Part shown: positions 8,238 to 17,253 of the stretch, piece after piece | How the letters are laid out: each line of letters begins with the position of its first letter | Numbering within the stretch: the first letter of the stretch is position 1 | From: Eutrophocola salsuginis | Lineage (GTDB): Bacteria > Pseudomonadota > Gammaproteobacteria > Pseudomonadales > Pseudohongiellaceae | Length of the DNA: 64,000 nucleotides | Reading direction: 5' to 3' | Assembly: GCA_038147195.1 (NCBI GenBank) | Contig: JAYQTB010000004.1 | Location: 868,001 to 932,000, forward strand | Position numbers and translations under genes: made by a program | The notes under the pieces: generated by a model | What the model saw: only the letters and a program-made list of their open reading frames with translations | Databases searched by the model: none | Told to the model about the DNA's origin: nothing

Positions 8238-8933
8238 TCAGTCACGGTTGCCGGACAGTACGCTTAGCAGGTGAAGCAGGTGAACGAACAGGTTGTAAAT
8301 GTCCAGGTACAGACTAACGGTGGCACGGATATAGTTTGTCTCGCCGCCATGAATGATACGGCTAGTATCAAATAGGATCAGGCCTGAAAAAATCATGACA
8401 GCCGCGGCTGATATTGCCAGGGAAAGCGCCGGTATTTGAAAAAATAAATTAGCAAGCATGGCGACGACGATCACGATCAGGCCGGTGAACAGAAACCCGC
8501 GCATGAAAGAAAAGTCTTTGCGTGTGGTCAACACGTAGCCTGACAGGGTCAGGAAGATTAGGCCAGTACCACCCAGCGCCTGTGCGACAATCTGCCCGCC
8601 ATTTGGAATTGCTGTTAAGTAGAAACTCAACATAGGGCCGAGTATGAATCCCATTAGGCCAGTGAAGGCAAACACAGCCACGATTCCCATGGCCGAATTG
8701 GCGCTGGCATTGACCCAGAATAACAGACCAAAGCTGACGAAAAACAGGACCCAGTGCATCATCGGGGGCAGTATGACGAACATACCTACGGTTGCTGTAA
8801 CAACACTGAACAGTAAGGTCATGGACAGAAGCATGTAGGTATTTTTCAGAACCTTATTGGTCGCCAGTATCGCTTCCTGGCTTCTGCCGGCTATAGCGTA
8901 TTGACCTTCTGTCCTGAAACCATAATCACTCAT
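8238..8933 (-). CDS. yccA: Bax inhibitor-1 family membrane protein (YccA-like)
   Basis: A 231-residue protein with seven predicted hydrophobic segments. It has the BI-1/UPF0005 C-terminal region FDTSRIIHGGETNYIRATVS followed by LYLDIYNLFVHLL, the family's best conserved part. E. coli YccA binds the FtsH membrane protease and modulates degradation of SecY. Adjacency to tusE-type genes is conserved in many gammaproteobacteria and supports the YccA assignment. It has its own terminator. The function stated is that of the E. coli homologue. Confidence 0.9.
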   Translation of the reverse strand: MSDYGFRTEGQYAIAGRSQEAILATNKVLKNTYMLLSMTLLFSVVTATVGMFVILPPMMHWVLFFVSFGLLFWVNASANSAMGIVAVFAFTGLMGFILGPMLSFYLTAIPNGGQIVAQALGGTGLIFLTLSGYVLTTRKDFSFMRGFLFTGLIVIVVAMLANLFFQIPALSLAISAAAVMIFSGLILFDTSRIIHGGETNYIRATVSLYLDIYNLFVHLLHLLSVLSGNRD

Positions 8934-9099
8934 TCTCTTTCTCCGTTTACTTTCTGTTTACATGAATTGGTGTTTAGTAAAACAGGTTTCCCGGGTAACA
9001 ATATGGGGATAATCCCCGGAAAATCAATGCTTTCATCATACTTAGACCGCCTTTCAAAAGCAAGAAGTTTCGGGGCAGCAAACCGCGCTATACCGCAGG

Positions 9100-9127
9100 T
9101 TGACTGGCGCGGGGATTCGGGTAAGAT
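9100..9127 (+). promoter_or_regulatory. Sigma70 promoter of tRNA-Ser
   Basis: TTGACT (9100-9105) and TAAGAT (9122-9127) are separated by 16 bases, and the following bases GCTCCCC form a GC-rich discriminator of the kind seen at stringently controlled stable RNA promoters. The mature tRNA begins 14 bases after the -10. Confidence 0.65.
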
Positions 9128-9140
9128 GCTCCCCTTCCCC

Positions 9141-9230
9141 GGAGGGGTGGCAGAGCGGTTGAATGCACCGGTCTTGAAAACCGGCGTAGGTGAGAGCCTA
9201 CCGTGAGTTCGAATCTCACCCCCTCCGCCA
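9141..9230 (+). tRNA. tRNA-Ser (anticodon UGA)
   Basis: A 90-base class II tRNA. The acceptor stem GGAGGGG (9141-9147) pairs with CCCCTCC (9220-9226), followed by discriminator G and an encoded CCA (9228-9230). The anticodon loop CTTGAAA gives anticodon TGA. The long variable arm GTAGGTGAGAGCCTAC is typical of serine tRNAs, and the T arm is GTGAG-TTCGAAT-CTCAC. It is flanked by its own promoter and terminator, so it is a single-gene unit. The gene is intact at its 3' end and I see no repeated 3' end nearby, so there is no sign of an integrated element attached to it. Confidence 0.97.
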
Positions 9231-9236
9231 TAAATA

Positions 9237-9270
9237 AAATACCCGGTCAATGGCCGGGTATTTCATTTTT
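9237..9270 (+). terminator. Terminator after tRNA-Ser
   Basis: AAATACCCGG (9237-9246) pairs with CCGGGTATTT (9254-9263) around a 7-base loop, followed by CATTTTT. It lies 7 bases after the tRNA and just before the convergent prc stop. Confidence 0.85.
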
Positions 9271-9280
9271 AGTCCCGCCG

Positions 9281-11482
9281 TCACTGACTGAACGCCATCG
9301 TTAATCCCTCGCGCTGCAGGTAAATCAGGTCCAGCAGGATTTTACCGCTTTCCACCAGGTATGGGTCGGCGTTGTCATCACCTTCGACCATTCGCTCATC
9401 CCGCTCAATGGGATCGATGCCGGCATTGTTCAGCACAACTTCGTCGTCAATTTCTTCATTTTCGGTATCCATATCCTCGACGCTATCCCAGGGCTCCTCG
9501 CCCTTAGCAATGCGTCGAGCGTTGGAAATTTGAAGGCGCCACTGATCGGCTTCCTCCCGCTCAGCAATCAGTTTTGCCTCGTTCAGCGTCAGCTGGTTCT
9601 TCTCCTTATTTTCCTGGGCACGCTTGATCTGCGCTTCGATGAAATTGAAATCGGGGTCAGCCTTCAGGCGTTCATCATGCCGACTTATGAGAGTCGGCAA
9701 GACCGATTTCAGGTCGGAATAGGGGCGGTAGTAGTTTGGATCGATGGTGTCCCAGGGCAGGGCGGTGGGCAGGGCGCTTTCACCTATGTCTTCCGCGGTG
9801 TCGTAAAGGTCTGGGAACTTGATGTCTGGGGTAACGCCCTTATGCTGGGTGCTTTCACCAGAAATACGGTAAAACTTGGCGCGCGTGATTTTCATCTGGC
9901 CATCACCCAGACCGACAAGTTCCTGGACGGTACCTTTGCCGAAGGTCTGGCTGCCGAGCACGAGACCACGCTGATAGTCTTGAATAGCGCCTGCGAAAAT
10001 TTCTGATGCCGAAGCACTCAGACGATTAACGAGCACGGCGAGAGGGCCGTCGTAGACCATTTCAGGATCTGAATCGCCTTGCACTATATTGTTACCGTCG
10101 GCGTCGCGTACCTGTACGGTCGGGCCGCGGCGAATGAACAGCCCGACGAGCGAGTTGGCCTCGGTCAATGACCCACCACCGTTGCGTCGCAGGTCGACGA
10201 CCACCGCATCCACGTTTTCCGCTTTAAGTTCTTCCAGTAGGTTGCGCACATCACGCGTACTACTGCGATAGTTGGGATCGCGACGCTGCAGCGCCTCGAA
10301 ATCGATATAGAAAGTGGGTAATTCGATCACGCCGATCTTATGGGTTTCGCCATCGTACTGAACTTCAACGATTTCCTTACGAGCTGATTGTTCTTCCAAT
10401 TTCACGGTATCACGAGTAATGCTAATTTCCCTTCTTTCCAATCCAGCTTCGGAAGATGCAGGAATGACGTTCAGCCTAACAACAGTGCCTTTTTCGCCAC
10501 GAATGAGCTGGACCACGTCATCGACACGCCAGCCAACCACGTCAACGTAAGGTTGGTCGCCCTGGGCCACGGAAATGATTCGATCTGAAGGCTGCAGTTC
10601 GCCACTCATGTCGGCAGGACCACCACTGACGATGCTTACCACCTTGGTGTATTCATCCTCGGTCGTCAGGACTGCTCCGATGCCTTCCAGGGAGAGGCGC
10701 ATGCTCATGTTGAAGTTTTCGGCGGCACGCGGCGCGTAATATTGCGTATGTGGATCGAAGGTCATGGTCATCGCATCCATATAGCGCTGGTAAACGTCAA
10801 GACCGTTTGTTTTCAATACCTGGCTTAACTGGGACCGAAACCGGTCGCTGAGCTCCTCACGAATTTGCGACAAATCCATTTCCTCGTCGTCGAGTTTCAT
10901 GGAAAGGACGTTGCTCTTGATACGCTTACGCCAGAGTTCCTCGAGTTCGGCTTCATCTGCCGGCCAGGGTTCCTCGGCGCGGTCGACGATTAGATATTCA
11001 TCTTCGTTGAAATCAAAATCACTGCCATCTAGTTCCAGGCGCTTCAGCGAGAATACTAGTCTTTCCATTAGGCGTTGCCGGTAACGGTTGAAGATCAGGT
11101 ATCCAAAGCCAACGTCACCCTCAGTAAGCAGATCATCCAGACGGCTGCGATAAGCTTCAAATTCATCAATATCCGACTTGGTGAAATAAATCTTCGAGCC
11201 GTCAAGGTTCTTGATGAAACTATCGAGTAGTTTGCCCGAGAACTCGTCGTTGAAGTTGATTTCTGAATAATGGTTGTTGACGAGGTGATCGATGATGCGC
11301 TTGGTTATATCTCCATAATCGGCTTCAGGCATCAGTTCCTGGTAAATGGCCTGAACATCAAGTGGAATGTCCCCAGGTAGGTACAGCGGCTGCTGGGCGC
11401 GCAGGCTGCCTAATCCCAGTGCAAAGGTGAACCCCAGGATCAGTACTGATTTGGTGATTTGCCGTAAAACGCGTGCTTTCAT
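9281..11482 (-). CDS. prc: Periplasmic carboxy-terminal processing protease Prc (Tsp)
   Basis: A 733-residue S41 protease. From the ATG at 11482 the N-terminus MKARVLRQITKSVLILGF is a typical signal peptide ending near SLRAQ; an AAGGCAG sequence precedes it, so I prefer it to a GTG eleven codons upstream. A PDZ domain is recognisable around VVSIVSGGPADMSG. The catalytic serine is in NRLSASASEIFAGA and the general-base lysine in QTFGKGTVQE, as in E. coli Tsp (682 residues). The enzyme trims C-termini of periplasmic proteins, such as lipid-II and endopeptidase regulators and ssrA-tagged proteins. The C-terminal tail is acidic. Its stop is just after the tRNA terminator. Confidence 0.95.
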   Translation of the reverse strand: MKARVLRQITKSVLILGFTFALGLGSLRAQQPLYLPGDIPLDVQAIYQELMPEADYGDITKRIIDHLVNNHYSEINFNDEFSGKLLDSFIKNLDGSKIYFTKSDIDEFEAYRSRLDDLLTEGDVGFGYLIFNRYRQRLMERLVFSLKRLELDGSDFDFNEDEYLIVDRAEEPWPADEAELEELWRKRIKSNVLSMKLDDEEMDLSQIREELSDRFRSQLSQVLKTNGLDVYQRYMDAMTMTFDPHTQYYAPRAAENFNMSMRLSLEGIGAVLTTEDEYTKVVSIVSGGPADMSGELQPSDRIISVAQGDQPYVDVVGWRVDDVVQLIRGEKGTVVRLNVIPASSEAGLERREISITRDTVKLEEQSARKEIVEVQYDGETHKIGVIELPTFYIDFEALQRRDPNYRSSTRDVRNLLEELKAENVDAVVVDLRRNGGGSLTEANSLVGLFIRRGPTVQVRDADGNNIVQGDSDPEMVYDGPLAVLVNRLSASASEIFAGAIQDYQRGLVLGSQTFGKGTVQELVGLGDGQMKITRAKFYRISGESTQHKGVTPDIKFPDLYDTAEDIGESALPTALPWDTIDPNYYRPYSDLKSVLPTLISRHDERLKADPDFNFIEAQIKRAQENKEKNQLTLNEAKLIAEREEADQWRLQISNARRIAKGEEPWDSVEDMDTENEEIDDEVVLNNAGIDPIERDERMVEGDDNADPYLVESGKILLDLIYLQREGLTMAFSQ

Positions 11483-11661
11483 AATTCTGCCTTGTTTTCT
11501 GATACTGCTGCGCACAATACAAGTTACTGAATGTGCATCATGCGAGCTTCATCTTACTATCTTACGGGCAAAAATTGGCAAAAAAATGCATCCTCCCATG
11601 TCCCCGTGATGCCTTTAACTATTGCATTTCCAGGCTGACTGGCAATTGAACCAGGCGCCAG

Positions 11662-12882
11662 CTAATCCGGTTTGATTCGCTTCTTGCGGGCAGACGCATG
11701 GCGCTCAGTGAGCTGCACATCGATGTAGCGGTCCGTTATGGCACTTGAACCATGCCCGGCATCATCCCTGACATGCTCGCGGGGCCGGTGCTTCACATCT
11801 TCTGAAATGCCGGTATGTCGCAGCCAGTGCACGGTCGCGGCGGTCAGGGCCTCCGCTTCCTCAGTGAAACCCTCCTGGCGCATGGTATGTTCGGCATCGT
11901 CAAAACAGGCTTGCACGATGCCACGTATCTGTCTCGTGCTGCTAATATTGCCTTTGCCACGGGCCTTGTGAACCAGCGGCGTATATTCTCCTGGAGAGGG
12001 CAGTTCCGGGAGTCCTCGGGACTTGCGGTAGCGCTTGAGGGCGTCGAGCATGGCATCACTGACTGAAATCTGGCGCTCCTTGTTACCCTTACCAACGGTT
12101 CTGAACCACCAGTTTCCCTCCAGATCGCGCTCGAAATCGCCCATTTTCGGGCTCCAGCGTTCGGTTTCCACCAGTTCCGAAATACGCAGGTACATACCGA
12201 AGAGGGCGTTCATAATAAACAATGTACGTTCGTGCAGTAGGTCCTTTTTGGCCATTTTTTCAGCTGTTTCAAGTACATAGGACCATTGTAGCTGGGAAAG
12301 CCGGCGAATAGGGCGGCTGGCCTGCGATTTGCGCAGGAATTTGCCCTTTTGGCGTATTTGGGCCACCGGGTTGAATTCTAAGTATTCCTCTTGGATCAGG
12401 AAGTTACAAAAGCTGCTCAGAACCGCAAAGATGCTTTGTATGGCGCTTTGGGACAGGAAATATGAGGTTTCCTGCGGATTTTTGCCTTGCTGGACGTAGG
12501 GCCGCCATTCCGGGTTTGGCACCCTTTCTCCACCAGTTACTGTGTACCTGGCTACGTTCTTGGCTCCGATCCAGGTATTCGGCGGATTTCGGGCAAATTC
12601 GATATAGGCCTCGATATCTTCACGGCGGATGTTTTGCAACGATTTTTTTTCTATCAGCCAGCACCAGTGCAGAAAATGCTCGATTTCACGCCGATACGTG
12701 GAAAAAGTGTCCGGACTGCCTCGGTAGGAATAAAGGAACTCGCTCGCGTATTGGTAATCATCTACGGCATTGGGCGGCTCATGATCGAGCAGGTGTTTAA
12801 GCGATGTGATGCGTTGTTTGTAAGGATTGGTCATTTCCTCGAGCGTGTCAAAAAAGGGCACCGGTGATTTGGGTTGGCTCAT
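11662..12882 (-). CDS. Tyrosine recombinase / site-specific integrase, orphan
   Basis: About 406 residues from the ATG at 12882 (MSQPKSPVPFF); an in-frame extension to 13005 is low-complexity and probably untranslated. The N-terminal half is a SAM-like core-binding domain. The C-terminal catalytic domain keeps the full set of residues: R233 in LRISEL, K265/K268 in GKGNKE, H352 and R355 in HWLRHTG, H377 in AGHGS and nucleophile Y386 in DRYID. It is clearly a lambda-integrase-fold recombinase, but differs from XerC/XerD in length and in a long insert before the catalytic half. No phage, integron or transposon genes adjoin it. A 17-bp perfect palindrome lies 126-163 bases upstream of its ATG. 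Its function, whether a relic integrase or a resident recombinase, is unknown. Confidence 0.85.
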   Translation of the reverse strand: MSQPKSPVPFFDTLEEMTNPYKQRITSLKHLLDHEPPNAVDDYQYASEFLYSYRGSPDTFSTYRREIEHFLHWCWLIEKKSLQNIRREDIEAYIEFARNPPNTWIGAKNVARYTVTGGERVPNPEWRPYVQQGKNPQETSYFLSQSAIQSIFAVLSSFCNFLIQEEYLEFNPVAQIRQKGKFLRKSQASRPIRRLSQLQWSYVLETAEKMAKKDLLHERTLFIMNALFGMYLRISELVETERWSPKMGDFERDLEGNWWFRTVGKGNKERQISVSDAMLDALKRYRKSRGLPELPSPGEYTPLVHKARGKGNISSTRQIRGIVQACFDDAEHTMRQEGFTEEAEALTAATVHWLRHTGISEDVKHRPREHVRDDAGHGSSAITDRYIDVQLTERHASARKKRIKPD

Positions 12883-13007
12883 AAAGAAGGGATAGCCTTG
12901 TTGAAGTAAATATTGTCTTTGCCTATAACTAGAAAAATCTGAGAAATAGCTAATATATAATTGATAAATATATAAATATATGTGAAAAATTACCATTCCG
13001 AGCATTC

Positions 13008-13045
13008 ATATTATTTCCGGTAATAAAGATTACCGGAAATAATAT
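13008..13045. repeat. Perfect 17-bp inverted repeat upstream of the recombinase
   Basis: ATATTATTTCCGGTAAT (13008-13024) and ATTACCGGAAATAATAT (13029-13045) are perfect inverted copies separated by AAAG. No T-run follows on either strand, so it is a poor terminator candidate, although it lies downstream of gor. Its position between gor and the recombinase start makes a recombinase or repressor binding site plausible. The 4-base centre is shorter than the 6-8 base crossover of most tyrosine recombinases, unless the inner arms belong to the spacer. Confidence 0.8.
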
Positions 13046-13168
13046 AGGCGTATTGCAACACGGAAACAGTATTTCTTCAAGCCCCTATTACATGAAGTTA
13101 TAGACGTTAGGAATGTCACTGCGATTGGTCAATATGAGTTTATGTCTCGCCATGGAAATACGAAGTAA

Positions 13169-14530
13169 TCAGAACCGTTTCATCAAGCCGTCCCTGGCCG
13201 TACGCATGGTGACAAATTCTTCGGCTGCAGTCGGATGAATGCCGATTGTGCTGTCCAGTTGAGCCTTGGTGACACCGCACTGCATAGCTGCGGCAAAACC
13301 CTGGATTATTTCGCCCGCATCAGCTCCCACCATGTGCATGCCAATGACCTGGTCGGTCGCCTTGTTGGTGATAATTTTCATGTAGGTGCGCTCGGGATTG
13401 CCGGACAAGGTATGTTTCAGGTGCCTGAATTCACTTTCATATACGACTATTTCCCCGTATTTTTTCCTCGCGCCCTCTTCGGACAAGCCGACGGTTCCCA
13501 CATTCGGGTGGCTAAAAACGGCTGTGGCGATATTGTCGTAATCCACGGCTTTGCGTGTACCTTTGAACAGATTTGCCGCTAGGACCATGCCTTCTGCGGT
13601 CGCTACGGGAGTCAAGGAAGCGCGTCCGACCACGTCGCCAATGGCATATATGCCGTGTTCGTCCGTCTCAAAGAATTCATCGACGCTGATGGCTCCGTTT
13701 TTACCCGTTTTGATGCGGGTATTTTCTAGCCCAAGTCCCATGGTATTTGCGTTCCTGCCAGTGGCATATAGTACGCAATCGACAGTCAGGGGTTCGCCCT
13801 CCTCGAATGCCACTACTAAGCCATCGTCGCCTTTGCGTATATCAGAAACATTGCTATTCATGCGCATGCTGATATGCCTCTTGCTCTCATTAAACAATTT
13901 TTCTCGGATGTCCTTGTCAAAATTCTTTAAGGGAATCTCGCCGCGATAGGACAAGGTTGTGCTGGCGCCAAGGCCAGAAAAGATGCCGGCAAATTCCAGG
14001 GCGATATAACCCCCACCCACAACTAGTATGCGCTCGGGCAATTTGGGTAGATCAAAGATTTCGTTGGAAGTAAGCACCAGGTCGCTTCCCGGAAAGATCG
14101 GAACAAAGGGCCAGCCACCGGTAGCGATCAGGATATTGCGTGCCGTGACCGTCCTACCGCCAACTCTTACTGTACTCTTGTCGATTATCTTCGCCCGGGC
14201 GTTGAAGACCGTTACGCCTGAATTTAATAGAAGATTGTCATATATACCGTTTAGTCGTTCGATTTCTGCTGTTTTATTGTCTCGCAAAACCTGCCAGTTG
14301 AAAGCGGGCACCTCTCCAGTCCAGCCAAATCCCCTACTGTCTCTGCATGATTGGCTGAAATAAGCCGCATATGTATATAGTTTTTTGGGCACGCAGCCAA
14401 CGTTGACGCAGGTTCCGCCCATATAACGATCCTCAGCAATAGCAACGCTTGCTCCATAGCCAGCCGACGTACGAGCTGCCCTAACGCCGCCGGATCCGGC
14501 ACCTATGACAAATAAATCGAAATCAAACAT
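13169..14530 (-). CDS. gor: Glutathione-disulfide reductase
   Basis: A 453-residue flavoprotein disulfide reductase. The FAD-binding GAGSGGVRAAR is near the N-terminus, and the redox-active pair C41/C46 lies in GGTCVNVGCVPKK. A second nucleotide-binding motif VVGGGYIALEFAGI, the ATGRNANT segment and the C-terminal IGIHPTAAEEFV (dimer-interface His-Glu) are all present. The phrase SYRGEIPL-KNFD following the NADPH motif is typical of glutathione reductase rather than of lipoamide or mercuric reductases. It reduces GSSG with NADPH, and a ggt gene nearby also acts on glutathione. It has no obvious terminator before the palindrome at 13008. Confidence 0.93.
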   Translation of the reverse strand: MFDFDLFVIGAGSGGVRAARTSAGYGASVAIAEDRYMGGTCVNVGCVPKKLYTYAAYFSQSCRDSRGFGWTGEVPAFNWQVLRDNKTAEIERLNGIYDNLLLNSGVTVFNARAKIIDKSTVRVGGRTVTARNILIATGGWPFVPIFPGSDLVLTSNEIFDLPKLPERILVVGGGYIALEFAGIFSGLGASTTLSYRGEIPLKNFDKDIREKLFNESKRHISMRMNSNVSDIRKGDDGLVVAFEEGEPLTVDCVLYATGRNANTMGLGLENTRIKTGKNGAISVDEFFETDEHGIYAIGDVVGRASLTPVATAEGMVLAANLFKGTRKAVDYDNIATAVFSHPNVGTVGLSEEGARKKYGEIVVYESEFRHLKHTLSGNPERTYMKIITNKATDQVIGMHMVGADAGEIIQGFAAAMQCGVTKAQLDSTIGIHPTAAEEFVTMRTARDGLMKRF

Positions 14531-14778
14531 TGGCCAATTCGCTAAATTTTGGATTGTGAATATTGTTTTGCAGAAAATATTTATCTCTTACAAATCATAA
14601 ATAACAATAAAAATGATTGTGCAGGGTTTTACACTTTGGGAGATAAACTGATGCTCCTAGAATGCTCTAGTATATTATTAAGCTGAAATGTAGAGATTGG
14701 AAGGTATGTACTATGATTGACTATACCTGCAATTGCCAAAGCTATATTTAACAGCCTTCGTGATAGGCAAAAATCTAA

Positions 14779-15381
14779 GTGAATTATCGTTTTACGCCAA
14801 ACTTTATAGCTTTCGACGGTTATACGATTGAGCTTTTTAAAAATTTCATAGGTATCGAGGAATCCCGCAAAGTTTACGAGAAGCTCCTAAGTACCATCGA
14901 TTGGAGGCAAGATTTTCTGAACTTTGGGGGAAAGAGAGTCCCAATTCCCCGACTTCAAGCTTGGCACGGCGATGCAGACGCCTCTTACTCCTATTCTGGC
15001 CTAGCGCTGAAACCAGCCCCTTGGACTAAAACTCTTCTGTCATTGAAGGCTCAAGTTGAAAATCACTCTGGGCATAAATTCAATTCTGTTCTACTTAACT
15101 ATTACAGAGACGGCAGGGACAGCATGTCCTGGCATAGCGATAATGAGAAAGAACTTGGCCAAGACCCTGTTATAGCTTCTTTAAGTTTTGGGCAAACAAG
15201 AAGATTTTCATTACGCCATAATCAAAATAAAGCTAATAAAATTAATATATCTCTGGATGATGGATGTTTATTAATTATGCCAAAAGGCCTTCAAAGGGTT
15301 TGTATGCATCAACTCCCAAAACAGCCGGAAATAACATCAGGCAGGCTCAATCTAACTTTTCGTATGATTTATCGGGCATAG
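14779..15381 (+). CDS. AlkB-family 2-oxoglutarate/Fe(II) dioxygenase (ALKBH2/3-like)
   Basis: A 200-residue DNA/RNA dealkylation-repair dioxygenase. The Fe(II) ligands are H119 and D121 in MSWHSDNE and H177 in CMHQLPK. The 2-oxoglutarate arginines are R189 and R195 in GRLNLTFR. NYYRDGRDSMSWHSD is the signature of the group that includes human ALKBH2/3 and many bacterial proteins, rather than E. coli AlkB itself. These enzymes oxidatively remove methyl groups from 1-methyladenine and 3-methylcytosine. The start is a GTG directly after an in-frame TAA, with only a weak ribosome site. The gene and its 248-bp upstream spacer are noticeably richer in A and T than the neighbours, hinting at recent acquisition. 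Confidence 0.88.
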   Translation: MNYRFTPNFIAFDGYTIELFKNFIGIEESRKVYEKLLSTIDWRQDFLNFGGKRVPIPRLQAWHGDADASYSYSGLALKPAPWTKTLLSLKAQVENHSGHKFNSVLLNYYRDGRDSMSWHSDNEKELGQDPVIASLSFGQTRRFSLRHNQNKANKINISLDDGCLLIMPKGLQRVCMHQLPKQPEITSGRLNLTFRMIYRA

Positions 15382-15461
15382 GCCAATCTAGACCACAATC
15401 TCACGCAAATAAGGTAGTTTTGGTACAATCTTATCTAGTTTGACCAACTTTAGGGTTGAAT

Positions 15462-17138
15462 ATGAAGCGTTTTGTCATTTTCTTATCGATTCTTTTTCTG
15501 GGAATTGATTGTGTTTTTGCGGAATATCTAAGAGCCACGCACGGAATGGTCTCTTCACGCTCGGATATTGCTTCTGAAGTTGGTAGTGAAATTATGGCCC
15601 AAGGAGGGAACGCCATTGATGCCGCCGTTGCCACAGGCTTTGCCCTGGCGGTGACCTACCCATCAGCTGGAAACCTTGGTGGTGGCGGATTCATGGTGAT
15701 CCAACTTGCAGATGGTGATGTGCTGGCCCTGGATTACAGGGAAAAAGCCCCAGCAAACGCATATCGGGATATGTTTCTTGACGAAGAAGGAAACGTCGAC
15801 AGGCGCCTTGCCTTGAACAGTCATCAGTCATCCGGTGTACCTGGTTCCGTAGCCGGCATGCTCGAAGCTCTCTCCAGATACGGTAGCATGTCGCCGGCTC
15901 AGGTTATTGAGCCAGCCATTCACCTTGCCGAGAATGGTTTTATACTCAATGAAGATCTTTCTAGTCAGTTTCGCGGGAACTTTAACAGCTTCAGGAACTA
16001 CCCTGCTTCGCTGGCCGCATTCTCTAATGATGGAATTCCATACTCCAGCGGTGACCTCTGGCGCCAGCCCGATCTGGCAAAAACTCTGAAAGCAATTGCA
16101 GAACAGGGGCGTGACGGTTTCTATAAAGGGCCTGTTGCTGATCTCATTGTCTCCGACATGAGAGCAAATGATGGCCTGATAAGTCATGCTGACCTGGAAA
16201 GCTATGAGGCCGTCTGGCGATCACCTTTGCACGGGACTTATCGCGGTTATGATATCTGGTCAATGCCGGCCCCCTCTTCCGGCGGCATATTGCTTGTGCA
16301 GATGCTGAATATGCTGGAGCCCTATGCTATTGGCGACCTTGGCTGGGGCAGTAGCGAAACTTTGCACCTAATGATCGAGGCACAGCGGCGCGCCTATGCT
16401 GACAGAGCCGAATATCTGGGTGATCCCGACTTCGTGGAAGTACCAGCGGCAACGTTAATATCAAAGGATTATGCGAAGCGCAGGTTCGCAAATTTCGACC
16501 CAGCTCATGCTAGCAATAGTGAAGAAATTGTGGCCGGAGCTTGGCCGGAAGAAAGTCCTCAAACCACCCATTACTCTGTAATGGATGCGATGGGTAATGC
16601 GGTAGCTGTAACCACTACACTCAATCGTTCTTATGGAAACAAAATTGTCGTGCCCGGAGCTGGGTTTCTGCTAAATAATGAGATGGATGATTTTTCTAGC
16701 AAACCAGGCATTCCTAACTCATATGGACTAATTGGCCGTGTATCTAATGAGATCCAGCCAGGCAAACGTATGCTGAGTTCAATGACTCCCACTATAGTCT
16801 CGCGTGACGGCACCCCTATTTTACTTACCGGGTCGCCCGGAGGCTCTACCATCATCAATACAGTGCTACAGGTGGTCATTAATGTTATTGACCACAAAAT
16901 GTCAGTGGATCGTGCTGTCAGCAGCCCCCGCATACACCACCAGTGGTTGCCGGATGTAGTGCGATATGAGACTGGCGCTATGAGCGAAGCCGTAGAAGCG
17001 GAGCTGCAGGCCATGGGCCACAAGGGTCTGAATGGTTCGCCCTTCCCAATCGGAGATGCAAACAGCATCGGGTATGATAATGGCTTGCTAGAAGGTGTAT
17101 CGGATCCGCGCAATGAAGGTGGAGTTGCCGGCTTTTAG
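15462..17138 (+). CDS. ggt: Gamma-glutamyltransferase (periplasmic)
   Basis: From the ATG at 15462 (AGGG 9 bases before) the 558-residue protein begins with a signal peptide MKRFVIFLSILFLGI ending near VFA. It is an N-terminal nucleophile hydrolase that self-cleaves before the threonine at about residue 368 in QTTHYSVMD to give large and small subunits. Other family marks are GNAIDAAVATGFALAV, NLGGGGFM and the oxyanion-region GSPGGSTIINTV. It cleaves the gamma-glutamyl bond of glutathione in the periplasm and transfers or hydrolyses the glutamyl group. Length is typical. It is a stand-alone gene with no clear terminator in the 115 bases before the convergent holB. Confidence 0.95.
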   Translation: MKRFVIFLSILFLGIDCVFAEYLRATHGMVSSRSDIASEVGSEIMAQGGNAIDAAVATGFALAVTYPSAGNLGGGGFMVIQLADGDVLALDYREKAPANAYRDMFLDEEGNVDRRLALNSHQSSGVPGSVAGMLEALSRYGSMSPAQVIEPAIHLAENGFILNEDLSSQFRGNFNSFRNYPASLAAFSNDGIPYSSGDLWRQPDLAKTLKAIAEQGRDGFYKGPVADLIVSDMRANDGLISHADLESYEAVWRSPLHGTYRGYDIWSMPAPSSGGILLVQMLNMLEPYAIGDLGWGSSETLHLMIEAQRRAYADRAEYLGDPDFVEVPAATLISKDYAKRRFANFDPAHASNSEEIVAGAWPEESPQTTHYSVMDAMGNAVAVTTTLNRSYGNKIVVPGAGFLLNNEMDDFSSKPGIPNSYGLIGRVSNEIQPGKRMLSSMTPTIVSRDGTPILLTGSPGGSTIINTVLQVVINVIDHKMSVDRAVSSPRIHHQWLPDVVRYETGAMSEAVEAELQAMGHKGLNGSPFPIGDANSIGYDNGLLEGVSDPRNEGGVAGF

Positions 17139-17253
17139 ACATTGCTGTCAGGAGCAAAATGACTTGATATCTAAGAATTGTTAGATTTTGAGCTGCAAGA
17201 AAATAAATATCATGGATTTTTAAGAAGATTTAGGGAAGGGGATAATCCTGTTA

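Noticed and set aside
9141..9230. tRNA-Ser as attachment site for the nearby integrase
   Set aside because: prc lies between them, I see no direct repeat of the tRNA 3' end in the window, and a normal promoter and terminator flank the tRNA.
13008..13045. Palindrome as a gor terminator
   Set aside because: There is no T-run after either arm, and it is more than 120 bases beyond the gor stop. It remains possible but is a poor fit.
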